DNA from: JASBYZ01 sp029983705
GTDB taxonomy: Bacteria > Actinomycetota > Coriobacteriia > Coriobacteriales > JAEZZM01
Assembly: GCA_965119715.1 (NCBI GenBank)
Contig: OZ221969.1
Coordinates: 124,001-188,000 of the forward strand
Reading direction: 5' to 3'
Length of the DNA: 64,000 nt
Positions 41,646-49,767 of this stretch are shown here, one piece after another (the stretch's first letter is position 1; every line of letters begins with the position of its first letter). The notes under the pieces are model-generated. The model made no database searches. It was not told the DNA's origin and worked only from the letters and a program-made list of their open reading frames with translations. The position numbers were made by a program, and so were the translations under genes.

Positions 41646-42722
41646 TTAACGCCTATGCTTAAAGGCAGGATCAATACGTTCTTCGTTTTTAAGCATTTGA
41701 CTATGGATACTTTTATAGAGCTCAAGTCTCAGTTCACTAATTTTTCCTGAATCTATAAGCGTTTGCACTGCACAGCCCGGCTCATGGTGGTGGCTGCAAT
41801 CTGAAAATTTACAATGTTCTGCAGCCTCGCTTATTTCTGGAAATGCACGCTTCAGGCCTACCTCATGATAGATAAGAGGAATTGAGCGAAGCCCCGGTGC
41901 ATCAATAATAATGCCTGAGTTTGGAATTGAAATCATCTCGCGCGCAACAGTAGTATGTCTGCCTTGATCGTCGCGCTCCCTAACTGCTTGAGTTTCAAGC
42001 GCATCTTGCTCAATAAGGGCGTTTAACATGCTCGTTTTGCCAGCGCCACTCTCACCCAAAATTACTGCACTATCTACCTGAGCCAAGAGCTTACGCAGCT
42101 CTTCAATCCCCTTCCCGCTCTTAGAGCTCGTAACGAATACCTCAACATGGTTTCCGAGGACTTCTTTTACGGTCGTAAGGTCTTCTGAGAGGCTTTTATC
42201 GTCACGTTTGCGGTCAGCCTTGGTAAGTAACACCATTGCGTCACAATCCGCTTCATAGGCGATTATAAGGGATTTTACCATGCGCTCTAAACTAGTCTGA
42301 TTGATTGGCTTTTTATTGAGTACTACAGCGATAAGTACAAGGTCAACATTGGCAGCCAAGACCTGCTGGTCTCCCGTATTAGCCCCGCTCCATCTGCCAA
42401 ATTGGCTTTTTCGGGGAACAATAGCTTCGATAAGTGCTTTATCGTGAGACTCAGGCGTGCTTAAGAGTACCCAGTCCCCCACAGCCGCACGCTCATTTAC
42501 CTGCTTTACCAGTGAAATAGCATGCTCAGCTCTAACTGTACCCTCACTAGTCATAATAAGCGGGTAGCCACGGTCAAGTTTTATCACACGCCCAAGCGTA
42601 AGCGCATCTGGCTCGCTGAGGCTTATACCATATACCTTTTGCGTGGATACGATAAGCTCGCTTAAAATACCCTCAAGCTTATTGCCGCCAAGTTTTTCAA
42701 AGCTTGGATAATAGCTTGCCAT
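41646..42722 (-). CDS. rsgA: small ribosomal subunit biogenesis GTPase RsgA
   Basis: Circularly permuted GTPase that checks late 30S assembly. An OB-fold N-terminal region precedes NVDLVLIAVVLN and LLTKADRKRD (G4 before G1, the permuted order), then the P-loop ILGESGAGKTSMLNAL and the G3 motif IDAPGLRS. The C-terminal zinc site is in CKFSDCSHHHEPGC. At 358 residues it is slightly long because of an N-terminal extension of about 40 residues. It ends the trkH group, one base after the OB-fold protein gene. Confidence 0.95.
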   Translation of the reverse strand: MASYYPSFEKLGGNKLEGILSELIVSTQKVYGISLSEPDALTLGRVIKLDRGYPLIMTSEGTVRAEHAISLVKQVNERAAVGDWVLLSTPESHDKALIEAIVPRKSQFGRWSGANTGDQQVLAANVDLVLIAVVLNKKPINQTSLERMVKSLIIAYEADCDAMVLLTKADRKRDDKSLSEDLTTVKEVLGNHVEVFVTSSKSGKGIEELRKLLAQVDSAVILGESGAGKTSMLNALIEQDALETQAVRERDDQGRHTTVAREMISIPNSGIIIDAPGLRSIPLIYHEVGLKRAFPEISEAAEHCKFSDCSHHHEPGCAVQTLIDSGKISELRLELYKSIHSQMLKNEERIDPAFKHRR

Positions 42723-43391
42723 CTAAGACCCCGCCTTCTTACTAACTGTTTTATAGAAGGCTAAGAGCAAAAGCGCTAAAAGCACAAACCCAAGTCCCGC
42801 ATACAGTCTACTTGGCTCAAGGGGCTCCTGAATTGCCTCTCCAGAATCTAAAAGTTCTGCCTTATAGACCCTAACGTCCATCTCGCCTGCTTGATCGTCA
42901 TCTGAGACCTTGTACACTCCGGTAACTCTAAGCACACTACCCTGAATTCCGTACCTACCAAGGCTTGTGATGTAGCGCGTGTAATCATCTGGCACCAAAC
43001 AAGAAATAGAACCGGTGCCATCATCAAATAAGACCCACTTGTAGCCTTTTGGGCCTTCAATGATGTCGCCTACTGCTTCGGCCTCAAACTGTACAAGCTT
43101 TTCATCATAACGAGCGCTCGCCCCCTCAAGCTCGCTTAAACTAACCTCAAACACATTTGAAGTTACCTCACGAGACACCTCAGGAATTACAAGACCCTTG
43201 GGTTTTTGAGCTTCAAGTTTTTTAGCTGCATCAGTTGTTCCAACGGCATGTTCAGGAAATTTAGGATAGAGCTTTTCTTGCTCTGCTTTTGGAAGCTCTA
43301 AGTGGGCGTATGCACTCGGCACCGCTACAGTGGGAAGACACACGAGAAGCGCTAAGGCAATAGTTAGGCTAGCTTTTAAAACCCTATTCAT
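42723..43391 (-). CDS. secreted, membrane-anchored OB-fold-like protein
   Basis: A 222-residue protein with a signal peptide (SLTIALALLVCLPTVAVPSAYA), an extracytoplasmic domain and a C-terminal membrane helix (YAGLGFVLLALLLLAFY) with a basic tail. The central part (KLVQFEAEAVGDIIEG, WVLFDDGTGSISCLV, SVLRVTGVYKV) has the beta-barrel pattern of OB-fold domains of the tRNA-anti type. It is not a named family to me. It lies between trkH and rsgA, overlapping the trkH stop. The frame can begin at GTG 43400 or ATG 43391; the latter is used here without a strong ribosome binding site, so coupling to trkH is probable. Confidence 0.7.
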   Translation of the reverse strand: MNRVLKASLTIALALLVCLPTVAVPSAYAHLELPKAEQEKLYPKFPEHAVGTTDAAKKLEAQKPKGLVIPEVSREVTSNVFEVSLSELEGASARYDEKLVQFEAEAVGDIIEGPKGYKWVLFDDGTGSISCLVPDDYTRYITSLGRYGIQGSVLRVTGVYKVSDDDQAGEMDVRVYKAELLDSGEAIQEPLEPSRLYAGLGFVLLALLLLAFYKTVSKKAGS

Positions 43392-44934
43392 GGCTCTCAC
43401 GCATCTCTTTAAATTTTTCTTTTAAAGCCTGTGGTCTGAAGGTTACAAAGAGCCCTGCAAAGAGCGCGAGCAGCGCAATAAACTCAAGACGTCCGCCCCA
43501 CATCTGCAAAATAAAGACCACTTTCATAAGCATAGGCATATCAGCAGAAATAACTCCTGAAGACATACCTGCATTTGAGGTTGCTGCAATTGAGTCAAAG
43601 GCTGCATTCATTGGGGCATAACCCAGCGAAACATAAATCATAGTACCAATAAGGTAGGTAATTACGTAGAGTAAAAATACTGTCATAGCGCTTGATGCAG
43701 TTTGTGAATCAAGTACGCGCACGCCCATGTGATGATATTTTACGCGAACTGCTGCTCTATCAGGAGAGAGTGCACGCTTTACGTCTGCAATAACTGATTT
43801 TACAATCAGTGCAATACGCAGCGCTTTAATACCTCCTGAGGTAGATCCGGTAGAGCCACCAAAACCCATAGCCAATACTATTGCAAACATTACCGCAGGG
43901 CCTGCAGCTATAGCAAACTGTGCTGTATAAAGTGTTTGAAATCCAGTACCTGAGATAGAAGAGATTACGGTAAATACCCCGCGGCGCATCAAAGTAAAGA
44001 CAGAGCCCCCTAAAGCTGAGTCATGAGCAAGTGCAGTGCCCATGATAACCACAACAATAATGGCCCAGATTGCAAGCGTTTTAACCTCAATATTTTTAAA
44101 GAACTCCTTAAAGTTACCGCCCCATATAGTAAAGAAGAGCGAGAAGTTCATAGCTCCGCTGATCATCAAAATCATGAGCGTGCTCTCAAATATTACGGAG
44201 TGATAATATATTACGCTATTTGCCATAGGGGTAAATCCACCGGTTGAAAAAGCAGATCCACTCAAATAGAAGGCATGGTAGAGCGAGCGAGAAACACTCA
44301 TACCTTGAAAAAATCCTGCAATAGTAAGGACAAAGGTTCCTAAAAGCACAAATGCGCAGGTAATAATTATAGAAAATCGAACAGTGGCAATAATGTTTGG
44401 CAGCACCGAATCTGACTTACCTTCTGCCTTATAAAGAGAGCCTGCACCTGATGAGCGAGAAAATATTCCCACCGTCATAGCAAAGGCGATAATACCTTGA
44501 GCTCCAATAATCATAGACATCAGGCGCCATATATTATGTGAATAGGCAAGGTGGTGCGGGTCTTGCAAAATAGAAACGCCAGTTGTTGTGTATGCAGAAA
44601 CAGATTCAAAAAAGGCGTTTATAAAACTTGCGTGATGTCCTGATAAATAAAACGGAATGGCTCCAAAAAAGGAGATAAAAACCCAGGTAAGTCCGGTAAG
44701 CAAAATTGCTTGTCTACCATTTAAACTTGGAGTTTTAAGTTTTAAAAGAAGCATCGCAGAGCCCACTGACATGGTAATTCCCATAGAAAGTAAAAAGTCA
44801 CATGCCGGCTGCCACTCCCTATTTATAAGGGCCACAAACAACGGTATGCCCATTGCTGCACCTAATAAGATAAGGATAACGCCAAGAAAATGGCCTACGA
44901 TTCTAAAATCTTCAAGCTGATAGCGGGTCCACAT
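43384..44934 (-). CDS. trkH: Trk-type potassium uptake membrane protein
   Basis: K+ channel/transporter subunit of 516 residues with about ten hydrophobic helices and four pore loops: TTTGVSIL, STGGFTPM, SGTGFQT and TSNAGMSSG, each close to the selectivity-filter pattern. GFGGSTGSTSGGIKALR is a further TrkH/KtrB signature. It needs a cytosolic regulatory partner (TrkA/KtrA), which is not in the window. A 57-residue membrane peptide gene ends 2 bases before its ATG (TAG-CT-ATG), which suggests coupled translation. The c-di-AMP synthase gene disA elsewhere in the window may regulate this uptake, by analogy with other monoderms. Confidence 0.94.
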   Translation of the reverse strand: MWTRYQLEDFRIVGHFLGVILILLGAAMGIPLFVALINREWQPACDFLLSMGITMSVGSAMLLLKLKTPSLNGRQAILLTGLTWVFISFFGAIPFYLSGHHASFINAFFESVSAYTTTGVSILQDPHHLAYSHNIWRLMSMIIGAQGIIAFAMTVGIFSRSSGAGSLYKAEGKSDSVLPNIIATVRFSIIITCAFVLLGTFVLTIAGFFQGMSVSRSLYHAFYLSGSAFSTGGFTPMANSVIYYHSVIFESTLMILMISGAMNFSLFFTIWGGNFKEFFKNIEVKTLAIWAIIVVVIMGTALAHDSALGGSVFTLMRRGVFTVISSISGTGFQTLYTAQFAIAAGPAVMFAIVLAMGFGGSTGSTSGGIKALRIALIVKSVIADVKRALSPDRAAVRVKYHHMGVRVLDSQTASSAMTVFLLYVITYLIGTMIYVSLGYAPMNAAFDSIAATSNAGMSSGVISADMPMLMKVVFILQMWGGRLEFIALLALFAGLFVTFRPQALKEKFKEMRESHE

Positions 44935-44936
44935 AG

Positions 44937-45110
44937 CTAGTCCGCAATTCCGTAGACAAAAAATGCAATCAAGTAAAGAAGCAGGATAAAGGCCAAGAGA
45001 TAGGCAATGAGCTTCAACAAGACCTTAAGCGGGTCAAGTAAAGCTTTAATAGATTTGAAATCATCTTTTGGCAAAACTGAAACTTCTTTCTCAATAAAAT
45101 GCATCCGCAT
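44937..45110 (-). CDS. small single-pass membrane protein upstream of trkH
   Basis: A 57-codon frame (ATG 45110, alternative ATG 45104) that ends TAG two bases before trkH. It encodes an amphipathic N-terminus (FIEKEVSVLPKDDFKSIKAL) and a long hydrophobic helix (LLKLIAYLLAFILLLYLIAF). Coding is supported by the tight TAG-CT-ATG spacing to trkH, by the coherent helix, and by the absence of stops. No strong ribosome binding site is visible. It could be an accessory subunit of the potassium transporter, like the small K+-system peptides of other bacteria, but that is inference. Confidence 0.6.
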   Translation of the reverse strand: MRMHFIEKEVSVLPKDDFKSIKALLDPLKVLLKLIAYLLAFILLLYLIAFFVYGIAD

Positions 45111-45166
45111 CACTAAAGTGTATCTGTTTTAGTGCATAAACAAAAGTATTTATCGCAAAATGTAAG

Positions 45167-45201
45167 ATAGCCGCCCACCTCATAATGAGGAAGACGGCTA
45201 T
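45167..45201 (-). terminator. terminator after rplA
   Basis: On the minus strand ATAGCCG and CGGCTAT enclose an inner stem CCTCA/TGAGG with mostly pairing bases between, followed by CTTACATTTTGC. It lies 36 bases after rplA and separates it from the trkH group. Confidence 0.7.
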
Positions 45202-45237
45202 ATAAAATCTTAAGATTTGAGGATAAGCTCAGCTTGT

Positions 45238-45948
45238 TTAAGCTTCCTTAGTGTAGTCCTTGGTAACGCTTGGGTCGATTCCAACGCCAGGGCCCATGGT
45301 TGAAGATACTGAAATTGACTTAAAGTACTTACCCTTAGCGCTTGATGGCTTAACACGAATAAGCTCATCCATAAGCGCACCGTAGTTCTCAGCAAGTTTT
45401 TCTGCATCAAATGATGCCTTACCAATTACAACGTGAGCAATACCGTATCTATCAGCACGATACTCAACACGGCCAGCCTTAAGCTCTTGAACCATCTTTG
45501 CAACATCGGTGGTTACAGTGCCAAGCTTAGGGTTAGGCATAAGACCACGAGGACCTAATACCTTACCAAGACGACCAACCTTAGCCATCATATCTGGAGT
45601 TGCGATTGCAGCATCAAAGTTAATTTCGCCCTTTTGGATGTCAGCGATTAACTCATCAGAACCTACAATATCTGCTCCAGCCTCTTCAGCCTCACGAGCC
45701 TTCTCAGACTCAGCAAATACTGCAACTCTAACGTTTTGACCAGTTCCGTGAGGTAGTGAAATTGAACCTCTGATCTGTTGGTCAGCCTTACGAGTATCAA
45801 CACCAAGTCTAAAATGAGCCTCAACGGTCTCATCAAACTTAGCAGTAGCAAGCTCTTTAACAAGTTGTAAGCCTGCGAGTGGAGTATAGAGCTTACCATG
45901 CTCTACTTTGTTTTGCTTCTCCACGAAGTTTTTTCCGCGCTTTGCCAT
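45238..45948 (-). CDS. rplA: 50S ribosomal protein L1
   Basis: Large-subunit stalk protein and translational repressor of its own operon. Seen are SISLPHGTGQNVRVAVFA, VGRLGKVLGPRGLMPNPK (with the invariant LGPRGLMPNPK), and SSTMGPGVGIDPS. The length of 236 residues is normal. It follows rplK after 68 bases. rplJ and rplL, which usually come next, are missing here: a terminator and then the trkH group follow. Confidence 0.98.
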   Translation of the reverse strand: MAKRGKNFVEKQNKVEHGKLYTPLAGLQLVKELATAKFDETVEAHFRLGVDTRKADQQIRGSISLPHGTGQNVRVAVFAESEKAREAEEAGADIVGSDELIADIQKGEINFDAAIATPDMMAKVGRLGKVLGPRGLMPNPKLGTVTTDVAKMVQELKAGRVEYRADRYGIAHVVIGKASFDAEKLAENYGALMDELIRVKPSSAKGKYFKSISVSSTMGPGVGIDPSVTKDYTKEA

Positions 45949-46016
45949 AATTTTCTTTCCTTTCGTGGTTTATTACGGGCTTTAGGCAAACCCTCCCACC
46001 AATATTGTTTAAAAAA

Positions 46017-46445
46017 CTAGTTCTCTGAGATGGTAACGCCCATTGAACGAGCAGTACCAGCAACTACTTTTTTAGCAGCTTCAATGTCATTAGCGTTAAG
46101 GTCAGGAAGCTTGGTTTCAGCAATCTTAGTAAGTTGCTCTTGTGAAAGCTCTCCTACCTTATCTTTTTGAGGAACACCTGAACCACTCTTAATCTTTAGA
46201 GCCTCTTTAATAAGAACAGCTGCTGGAGGGGTCTTGGTGATAAAGTCAAATGACTTATCCTCATAAACGGTGATTTCAACAGGGATGATAGTACCTTGTT
46301 GATCCTGAGTCTGCGCATTAAATTGTTGGCAGAACTGCATGATGTTAACACCCTGTGCACCAAGTGCAGGTCCAACTGGAGGAGCTGGATTTGCTTGGCC
46401 AGCAGGAATTTGTAGTTTAATAAATCCTGTTACTTTCTTAGCCAT
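46017..46445 (-). CDS. rplK: 50S ribosomal protein L11
   Basis: Part of the GTPase-associated centre that binds elongation factors and controls RelA. The sequence has IPAGQANPAPPVGPALGAQGVN, the conserved N-terminal block, and ends with GTARSMGVTI. The length of 142 residues is usual. Its start follows an attenuator-like hairpin in the nusG-rplK gap, and rplA follows. Confidence 0.98.
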   Translation of the reverse strand: MAKKVTGFIKLQIPAGQANPAPPVGPALGAQGVNIMQFCQQFNAQTQDQQGTIIPVEITVYEDKSFDFITKTPPAAVLIKEALKIKSGSGVPQKDKVGELSQEQLTKIAETKLPDLNANDIEAAKKVVAGTARSMGVTISEN

Positions 46446-46462
46446 TTTCTCTATAGCCTTTC

Positions 46463-46490
46463 TAAAAACAGCCGATGCGAAGTGCGCATC
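46463..46490 (-). terminator. attenuator-like hairpin upstream of rplK
   Basis: On the minus strand GATGCG-CACTT-CGCATC is a 6-bp stem followed by GGCTGTTTTTAG, 18 bases before the rplK start. This gap of 126 bases between nusG and rplK is where L1 binds its own mRNA in many bacteria; the hairpin could be part of such control or a partial terminator between the two gene pairs. Confidence 0.5.
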
Positions 46491-46571
46491 TCATCTTTGT
46501 TTTCAAATTACTCATTAAAAGACTTTGCGAGAAGCATCCCGTAAATGGGGCACAAATCTTTTTAGAGCAGT

Positions 46572-47111
46572 TTAATCTAGTGAGCTAACCTGCTCAAAAG
46601 AAAGTTCTACTGGGGTTTCTCTACCAAAGATTGAAACCATAACTCTTACCTTGCCAGACTGTAAATCAATCTCAGATACAGTTCCGTCAAAGTCTGCAAG
46701 AGGTCCAGAGATAACCTTAACGGTCTCACCAATTTGTAAATTGGTTGAGGTGCGCTTAGGAGCGTCGCCGTGCTGGTTAGTTCTCTTCATGATTTTGTTG
46801 TACTCATCGCGAGCAAGTGGCACAGGTTTTCCCTCTGCACCAACAAAACCGGTAACACCAGGGGTGTTTCTAACCACAGACCAGGACTTATCGTCAAGTT
46901 CCATACGAATAAGTACGTAGCCTGGAAGAACCTTCTTTTCAGAAGTTACACGTCTACCACCATCTTTGATCTCAGTTACCTCTTCCATGGGGATTTTGAT
47001 ATCAAAGATATTGTTTTCAAGTCCTAAAGACTCAATACGGTGGATAATATCTTGCTTTACTTTATTTTCATAACCTGAATAAGTATGGAGTACATACCAG
47101 CGCTTAGCCAT
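46572..47111 (-). CDS. nusG: transcription termination/antitermination protein NusG
   Basis: Binds RNA polymerase and, depending on partner, supports processivity, Rho action or coupling to ribosomes. The N-terminal NGN domain starts KRWYVLHTYSGYENKVKQ and includes KKVLPGYVLIRMELDD and VRNTPGVTGFVG; the C-terminal KOW domain has GETVKVISGPLADFDGTV. At 179 residues there is no long insert. secE lies 9 bases upstream on the same strand; the pair is almost universally linked. Confidence 0.98.
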   Translation of the reverse strand: MAKRWYVLHTYSGYENKVKQDIIHRIESLGLENNIFDIKIPMEEVTEIKDGGRRVTSEKKVLPGYVLIRMELDDKSWSVVRNTPGVTGFVGAEGKPVPLARDEYNKIMKRTNQHGDAPKRTSTNLQIGETVKVISGPLADFDGTVSEIDLQSGKVRVMVSIFGRETPVELSFEQVSSLD

Positions 47112-47120
47112 CTATCTCTC

Positions 47121-47384
47121 CTATCTTAATCCAGCGAAAGCAACAAAAACTGGGATGATTAAGGTATCTACAATATAAATGAGCACACCAAAGAAAATAA
47201 GGGTTGCTACAACAACTAAAGAGTAGTTAATAACCTCACTCTTGGTTGGCCAAACAACGCGCTTAAGCTCGCTTCTAACATTTTTAAGGTAGGACTTTAA
47301 TGATGAGTCCTCGCCTTTTTCTTTCTTGTTTTGCTTAACAGGCTTCTTATTTTGTTTTTGCTGAGCATTATTCTTAGCAGCCAT
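47121..47384 (-). CDS. secE: preprotein translocase subunit SecE
   Basis: Essential clamp of the SecYEG channel; single-span type of 87 residues. A Lys/Gln/Asn-rich cytoplasmic N-terminus is followed by SYLKNVRSELKRVVWPTKSEV, the conserved amphipathic helix with VVWPT, and one membrane helix (YSLVVVATLIFFGVLIYIV). The open frame starts at 47420, but ATG 47384 has AAGGA 5 bases before it. It lies between tRNA-Trp and nusG, the standard order. Confidence 0.96.
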   Translation of the reverse strand: MAAKNNAQQKQNKKPVKQNKKEKGEDSSLKSYLKNVRSELKRVVWPTKSEVINYSLVVVATLIFFGVLIYIVDTLIIPVFVAFAGLR

Positions 47385-47463
47385 GTAAATCCTTATTCTT
47401 ACTATCTTGACTATACACACAAACCGACACGTCTCTAAAGATAGAGCGTGCCGGGTAATAAGC

Positions 47464-47539
47464 TGGCAGGCCAGGAGGGACTCGAACCCCCAACATGCGG
47501 TTTTGGAGACCGCCGCTCTACCATTGGAGCTACTGGCCT
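47464..47539 (-). tRNA. tRNA-Trp (CCA)
   Basis: A 76-nt cloverleaf reads on the minus strand: acceptor AGGCCAG/CTGGCCT, anticodon loop CTCCAAA with anticodon CCA, T arm GGGGG-TTCGAGT-CCCTC and encoded 3' CCA. It sits between rpmG and secE, the common location of trpT in many bacteria. Confidence 0.96.
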
Positions 47540-47548
47540 ATATTTGCA

Positions 47549-47698
47549 CTAACGAGTTTCTTTATGAACAGTGTGCTTCTTGCACCATGGGCAGTATTTT
47601 TTAAACTCAATACGCTCAGGGTTATTCTGCTTATTCTTCTTGGTCGTATAGTTACGGCGTTTGCATTCATCGCAAGCCAAAGTGACCAAAGTACGCAT
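47549..47698 (-). CDS. rpmG: 50S ribosomal protein L33
   Basis: A 49-residue ribosomal protein that is easily missed because it is short. It starts MRTLVTLACDECKRRNYTT and ends KKYCPWCKKHTVHKETR. The two CxxC pairs (CDEC and CPWC) show the zinc-binding form of L33, used under zinc-replete conditions where both forms exist. AGGAGG precedes the ATG by 4 bases. It leads the unit rpmG-tRNA-Trp-secE-nusG-rplK-rplA and has a promoter about 50 bases upstream. Confidence 0.97.
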   Translation of the reverse strand: MRTLVTLACDECKRRNYTTKKNKQNNPERIEFKKYCPWCKKHTVHKETR

Positions 47699-47748
47699 TA
47701 ATCCTCCTAATGTAAACTTATAGCTCTAAAGCCATAAGACAAAAAGAT

Positions 47749-47778
47749 ACATTAGCATCCTATACAAAATTCTGTCAA
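47749..47778 (-). promoter_or_regulatory. promoter of the rpmG-secE-nusG unit
   Basis: A perfect TTGACA (47778-47773) and TAATGT (47754-47749) with 18-base spacing on the minus strand; a TG one base before the -10 gives an extended -10. The tuf terminator lies just upstream. Confidence 0.65.
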
Positions 47779-47835
47779 CAATATCATCTATTACCCATAA
47801 AAAACACCACGATTCTACTCGTGAGATTCTTAGGT

Positions 47836-47866
47836 AAAAAGACCCGATGGCAAGCCACCGGGTCTT
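47836..47866 (-). terminator. Rho-independent terminator after tuf
   Basis: On the minus strand AAGACCCGGTGG-CTTG-CCATCGGGTCTT forms a 12-bp stem with one G-U pair, then TTTTTACC. It is 49 bases after the tuf stop. Confidence 0.9.
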
Positions 47867-47915
47867 AAATAATCTAAATTAACACCAGGTTAAATAGGCT
47901 ACCTAAAGGTAAAGA

Positions 47916-49100
47916 CTATTTAATAATCTTGGTGATACGTCCTGAACCAACGGTGTGTCCACCTTCGCGGATAGCAAAGCGGTCGCCCTCGTCCATAGCG
48001 ATTGGGTGGATGAGCTCAGCTGAGATCTCAACGTTGTCACCAGGCATAACCATTTCTACACCCTCAGGTAAGTGAGCAACACCAGTTACGTCAGTGGTGC
48101 GGAAATAGAACTGTGGTCTATAACCAGTGAAGAATGGGGTATGACGTCCACCTTCTTCTTTGGTAAGAACGTAGATTTGACCAGTGAACTCAGTGTGAGG
48201 GGTAACTGAACCTGGCTTGCAGAGAACTTGTCCACGAAGAACATCTTCGCGCTTAAGACCTCTTAAGAGAACACCAGCGTTGTCTCCTGCCTCAGCTTGG
48301 TCAAGCATCTTTCTAAACATCTCAATACCGGTAACAACGGTCTTTTGAGTAGGTTGGATACCAACGATTTCAACTTCATCGTTAAGTTTGATGGTTCCGC
48401 GCTCAACACGACCAGTTGCAACAGTACCACGACCAGTAATGGTGAATACGTCTTCAACAGCCATGAGGAATGGTTTGTCAGTATCACGCTCTGGGGTTTT
48501 GATGTAAGTATCAACAGCATCCATGAGCTCCCAAATAGCGTTAACCCACTTCTCTTCGCCGTTAAGAGCACCAAGAGCAGAACCCTTGATTACTGGGATA
48601 TCATCTCCAGGGAACTCGTTTTCTGAAAGAAGTTCACGAGTTTCCATCTCAACGAGCTCAAGAAGCTCTTCGTCGTCTACCATATCGCATTTGTTTAAGA
48701 ATACAACGATGTATGGAACACCAACTTGGCGAGCTAAAAGAATATGCTCACGTGTTTGAGCCATAGGACCATCGGTTGCAGCGATTACGAGGATAGCACC
48801 GTCCATTTGTGCAGCACCGGTAATCATGTTCTTAACGTAGTCTGCGTGGCCTGGGCAGTCAACGTGTGCATAGTGGCGGGTCTCGGTTTCGTACTCAATG
48901 TGAGATACAGAAATGGTAATACCACGCTCACGCTCTTCTGGAGCATTATCGATGTTCTCATATGATGAGAAGTCAGCCCATCCCTTGGTTGATAAAACCT
49001 TAGAGATAGCTGCGGTTAGAGTAGTTTTACCGTGGTCAACGTGACCAATGGTACCAATATTTACGTGTGGCTTTGTACGCTCGAACTTGGCCTTAGCCAT
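47916..49100 (-). CDS. tuf: elongation factor Tu
   Basis: GTPase that delivers aminoacyl-tRNA to the ribosome; 394 residues. It has GTIGHVDHGKTTL (P-loop), RGITI, DCPGHADYV (G3), FLNKCDMVD (G4) and GSALGAL (G5), and ends VGSGRITKIIK. The open frame is longer by 13 codons, but ATG 49100 begins MAKAKFERTKPHVN after GGAGGAGAGTT and is the expected start. It follows three tRNA genes (Tyr, Thr, Met), a layout like the tufB operon of E. coli. Only one tuf copy is in this window. Confidence 0.98.
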   Translation of the reverse strand: MAKAKFERTKPHVNIGTIGHVDHGKTTLTAAISKVLSTKGWADFSSYENIDNAPEERERGITISVSHIEYETETRHYAHVDCPGHADYVKNMITGAAQMDGAILVIAATDGPMAQTREHILLARQVGVPYIVVFLNKCDMVDDEELLELVEMETRELLSENEFPGDDIPVIKGSALGALNGEEKWVNAIWELMDAVDTYIKTPERDTDKPFLMAVEDVFTITGRGTVATGRVERGTIKLNDEVEIVGIQPTQKTVVTGIEMFRKMLDQAEAGDNAGVLLRGLKREDVLRGQVLCKPGSVTPHTEFTGQIYVLTKEEGGRHTPFFTGYRPQFYFRTTDVTGVAHLPEGVEMVMPGDNVEISAELIHPIAMDEGDRFAIREGGHTVGSGRITKIIK

Positions 49101-49214
49101 AACTCTCCTCCTTAAAGGAAAACCTGCCCGAGCAAACACCCGGGTACTACATACTACTTAAAGTGTTACATAAAATTTAGTATACCCAAAAATTATGTTT
49201 ACACTGTATTGCTT

Positions 49215-49291
49215 TGGTAGCGGTGACTGGATTCGAACCAGTGACAACACGGGTATGAACCGTGTGCTCTGACCAACTGAGCTACACCGCC
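49215..49291 (-). tRNA. tRNA-Met (CAT), elongator type
   Basis: A 77-nt cloverleaf reads on the minus strand; the anticodon stem CACGG/CCGTG holds loop TTCATAC with anticodon CAT. The absence of the three G-C pairs in the anticodon stem and a paired acceptor end indicate the elongator form (or an Ile tRNA modified at C34, which cannot be excluded). The 3' CCA is encoded. Confidence 0.92.
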
Positions 49292-49314
49292 CTAAATCCA
49301 TCCACAAAATTTGA

Positions 49315-49390
49315 TGGAGCCCGCAACCGGACTTGAACCGGTGACCTCTTCGTTACCAACGAAGTGCTCTACCTGCTGAGCTATACGGGC
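49315..49390 (-). tRNA. tRNA-Thr (GGT)
   Basis: A 76-nt cloverleaf: acceptor GCCCGTA/TGCGGGC, anticodon stem CTTCG/CGAAG with loop TTGGTAA, anticodon GGT, and encoded CCA. It lies between tRNA-Tyr and tRNA-Met in the cluster before tuf. Confidence 0.96.
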
Positions 49391-49394
49391 AAAC

Positions 49395-49479
49395 TGGTGG
49401 GAGTGCTAGGTTTCGAACCTAGGTAGGCAAAGCCAACGGGTTTACAGCCCGTCCCCATTAACCGCTCGGGCACACTCCC
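49395..49479 (-). tRNA. tRNA-Tyr (GTA)
   Basis: An 85-nt class II tRNA with a long variable arm: acceptor GGGAGTG/CACTCCC, anticodon loop CTGTAAA with anticodon GTA, encoded CCA. It is first in the tRNA-Tyr-Thr-Met-tuf unit, 35 bases after a strong promoter. Confidence 0.96.
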
Positions 49480-49513
49480 AAATAACTTAAGTGCTACGTT
49501 ATTAGCGAAGGAA

Positions 49514-49542
49514 ATATTATTGGAATTAACAGGCGGTGTCAA
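49514..49542 (-). promoter_or_regulatory. strong promoter of the tRNA-Tyr-Thr-Met-tuf unit
   Basis: TTGACA (49542-49537) and TAATAT (49519-49514) are 17 bases apart on the minus strand, close to the sigma-70 consensus. A G+C-rich hairpin ACGCC-TCCG-GGCGT (49551-49564) lies just upstream. The rest of the gap (49565-49728) is AT-rich and shows no gene. Confidence 0.8.
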
Positions 49543-49728
49543 CTACACCCACGCCTCCGGGCGTGTCCATCCACAGTACCTTCACGAATACGTACAACTT
49601 TAACATCTGCCTGCAAAGCCTTGCAGAACAAATCCTGTTAAATAATAGCAGTAATCAATTGCAGATGCTAAATATTTTCTTCAACATAAGAATTTTATTC
49701 ATTAATAATTCAAATGCCTTATAAGAAG

Positions 49729-49754
49729 AAAAAACCTTACAGAAATCTGTAAGG
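49729..49754 (-). terminator. Rho-independent terminator after tRNA-Thr(TGT)
   Basis: On the minus strand CCTTACAG-ATTT-CTGTAAGG, a perfect 8-bp stem, is followed by six T residues. It lies 13 bases after the 3' end of the tRNA. Confidence 0.92.
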
Positions 49755-49767
49755 CAAAATAAATTAG

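Noticed and set aside
48263..48626. Open frames of about 105 codons on both strands inside tuf
   Set aside because: They are shadows of the strongly biased tuf coding sequence and encode nothing recognisable.
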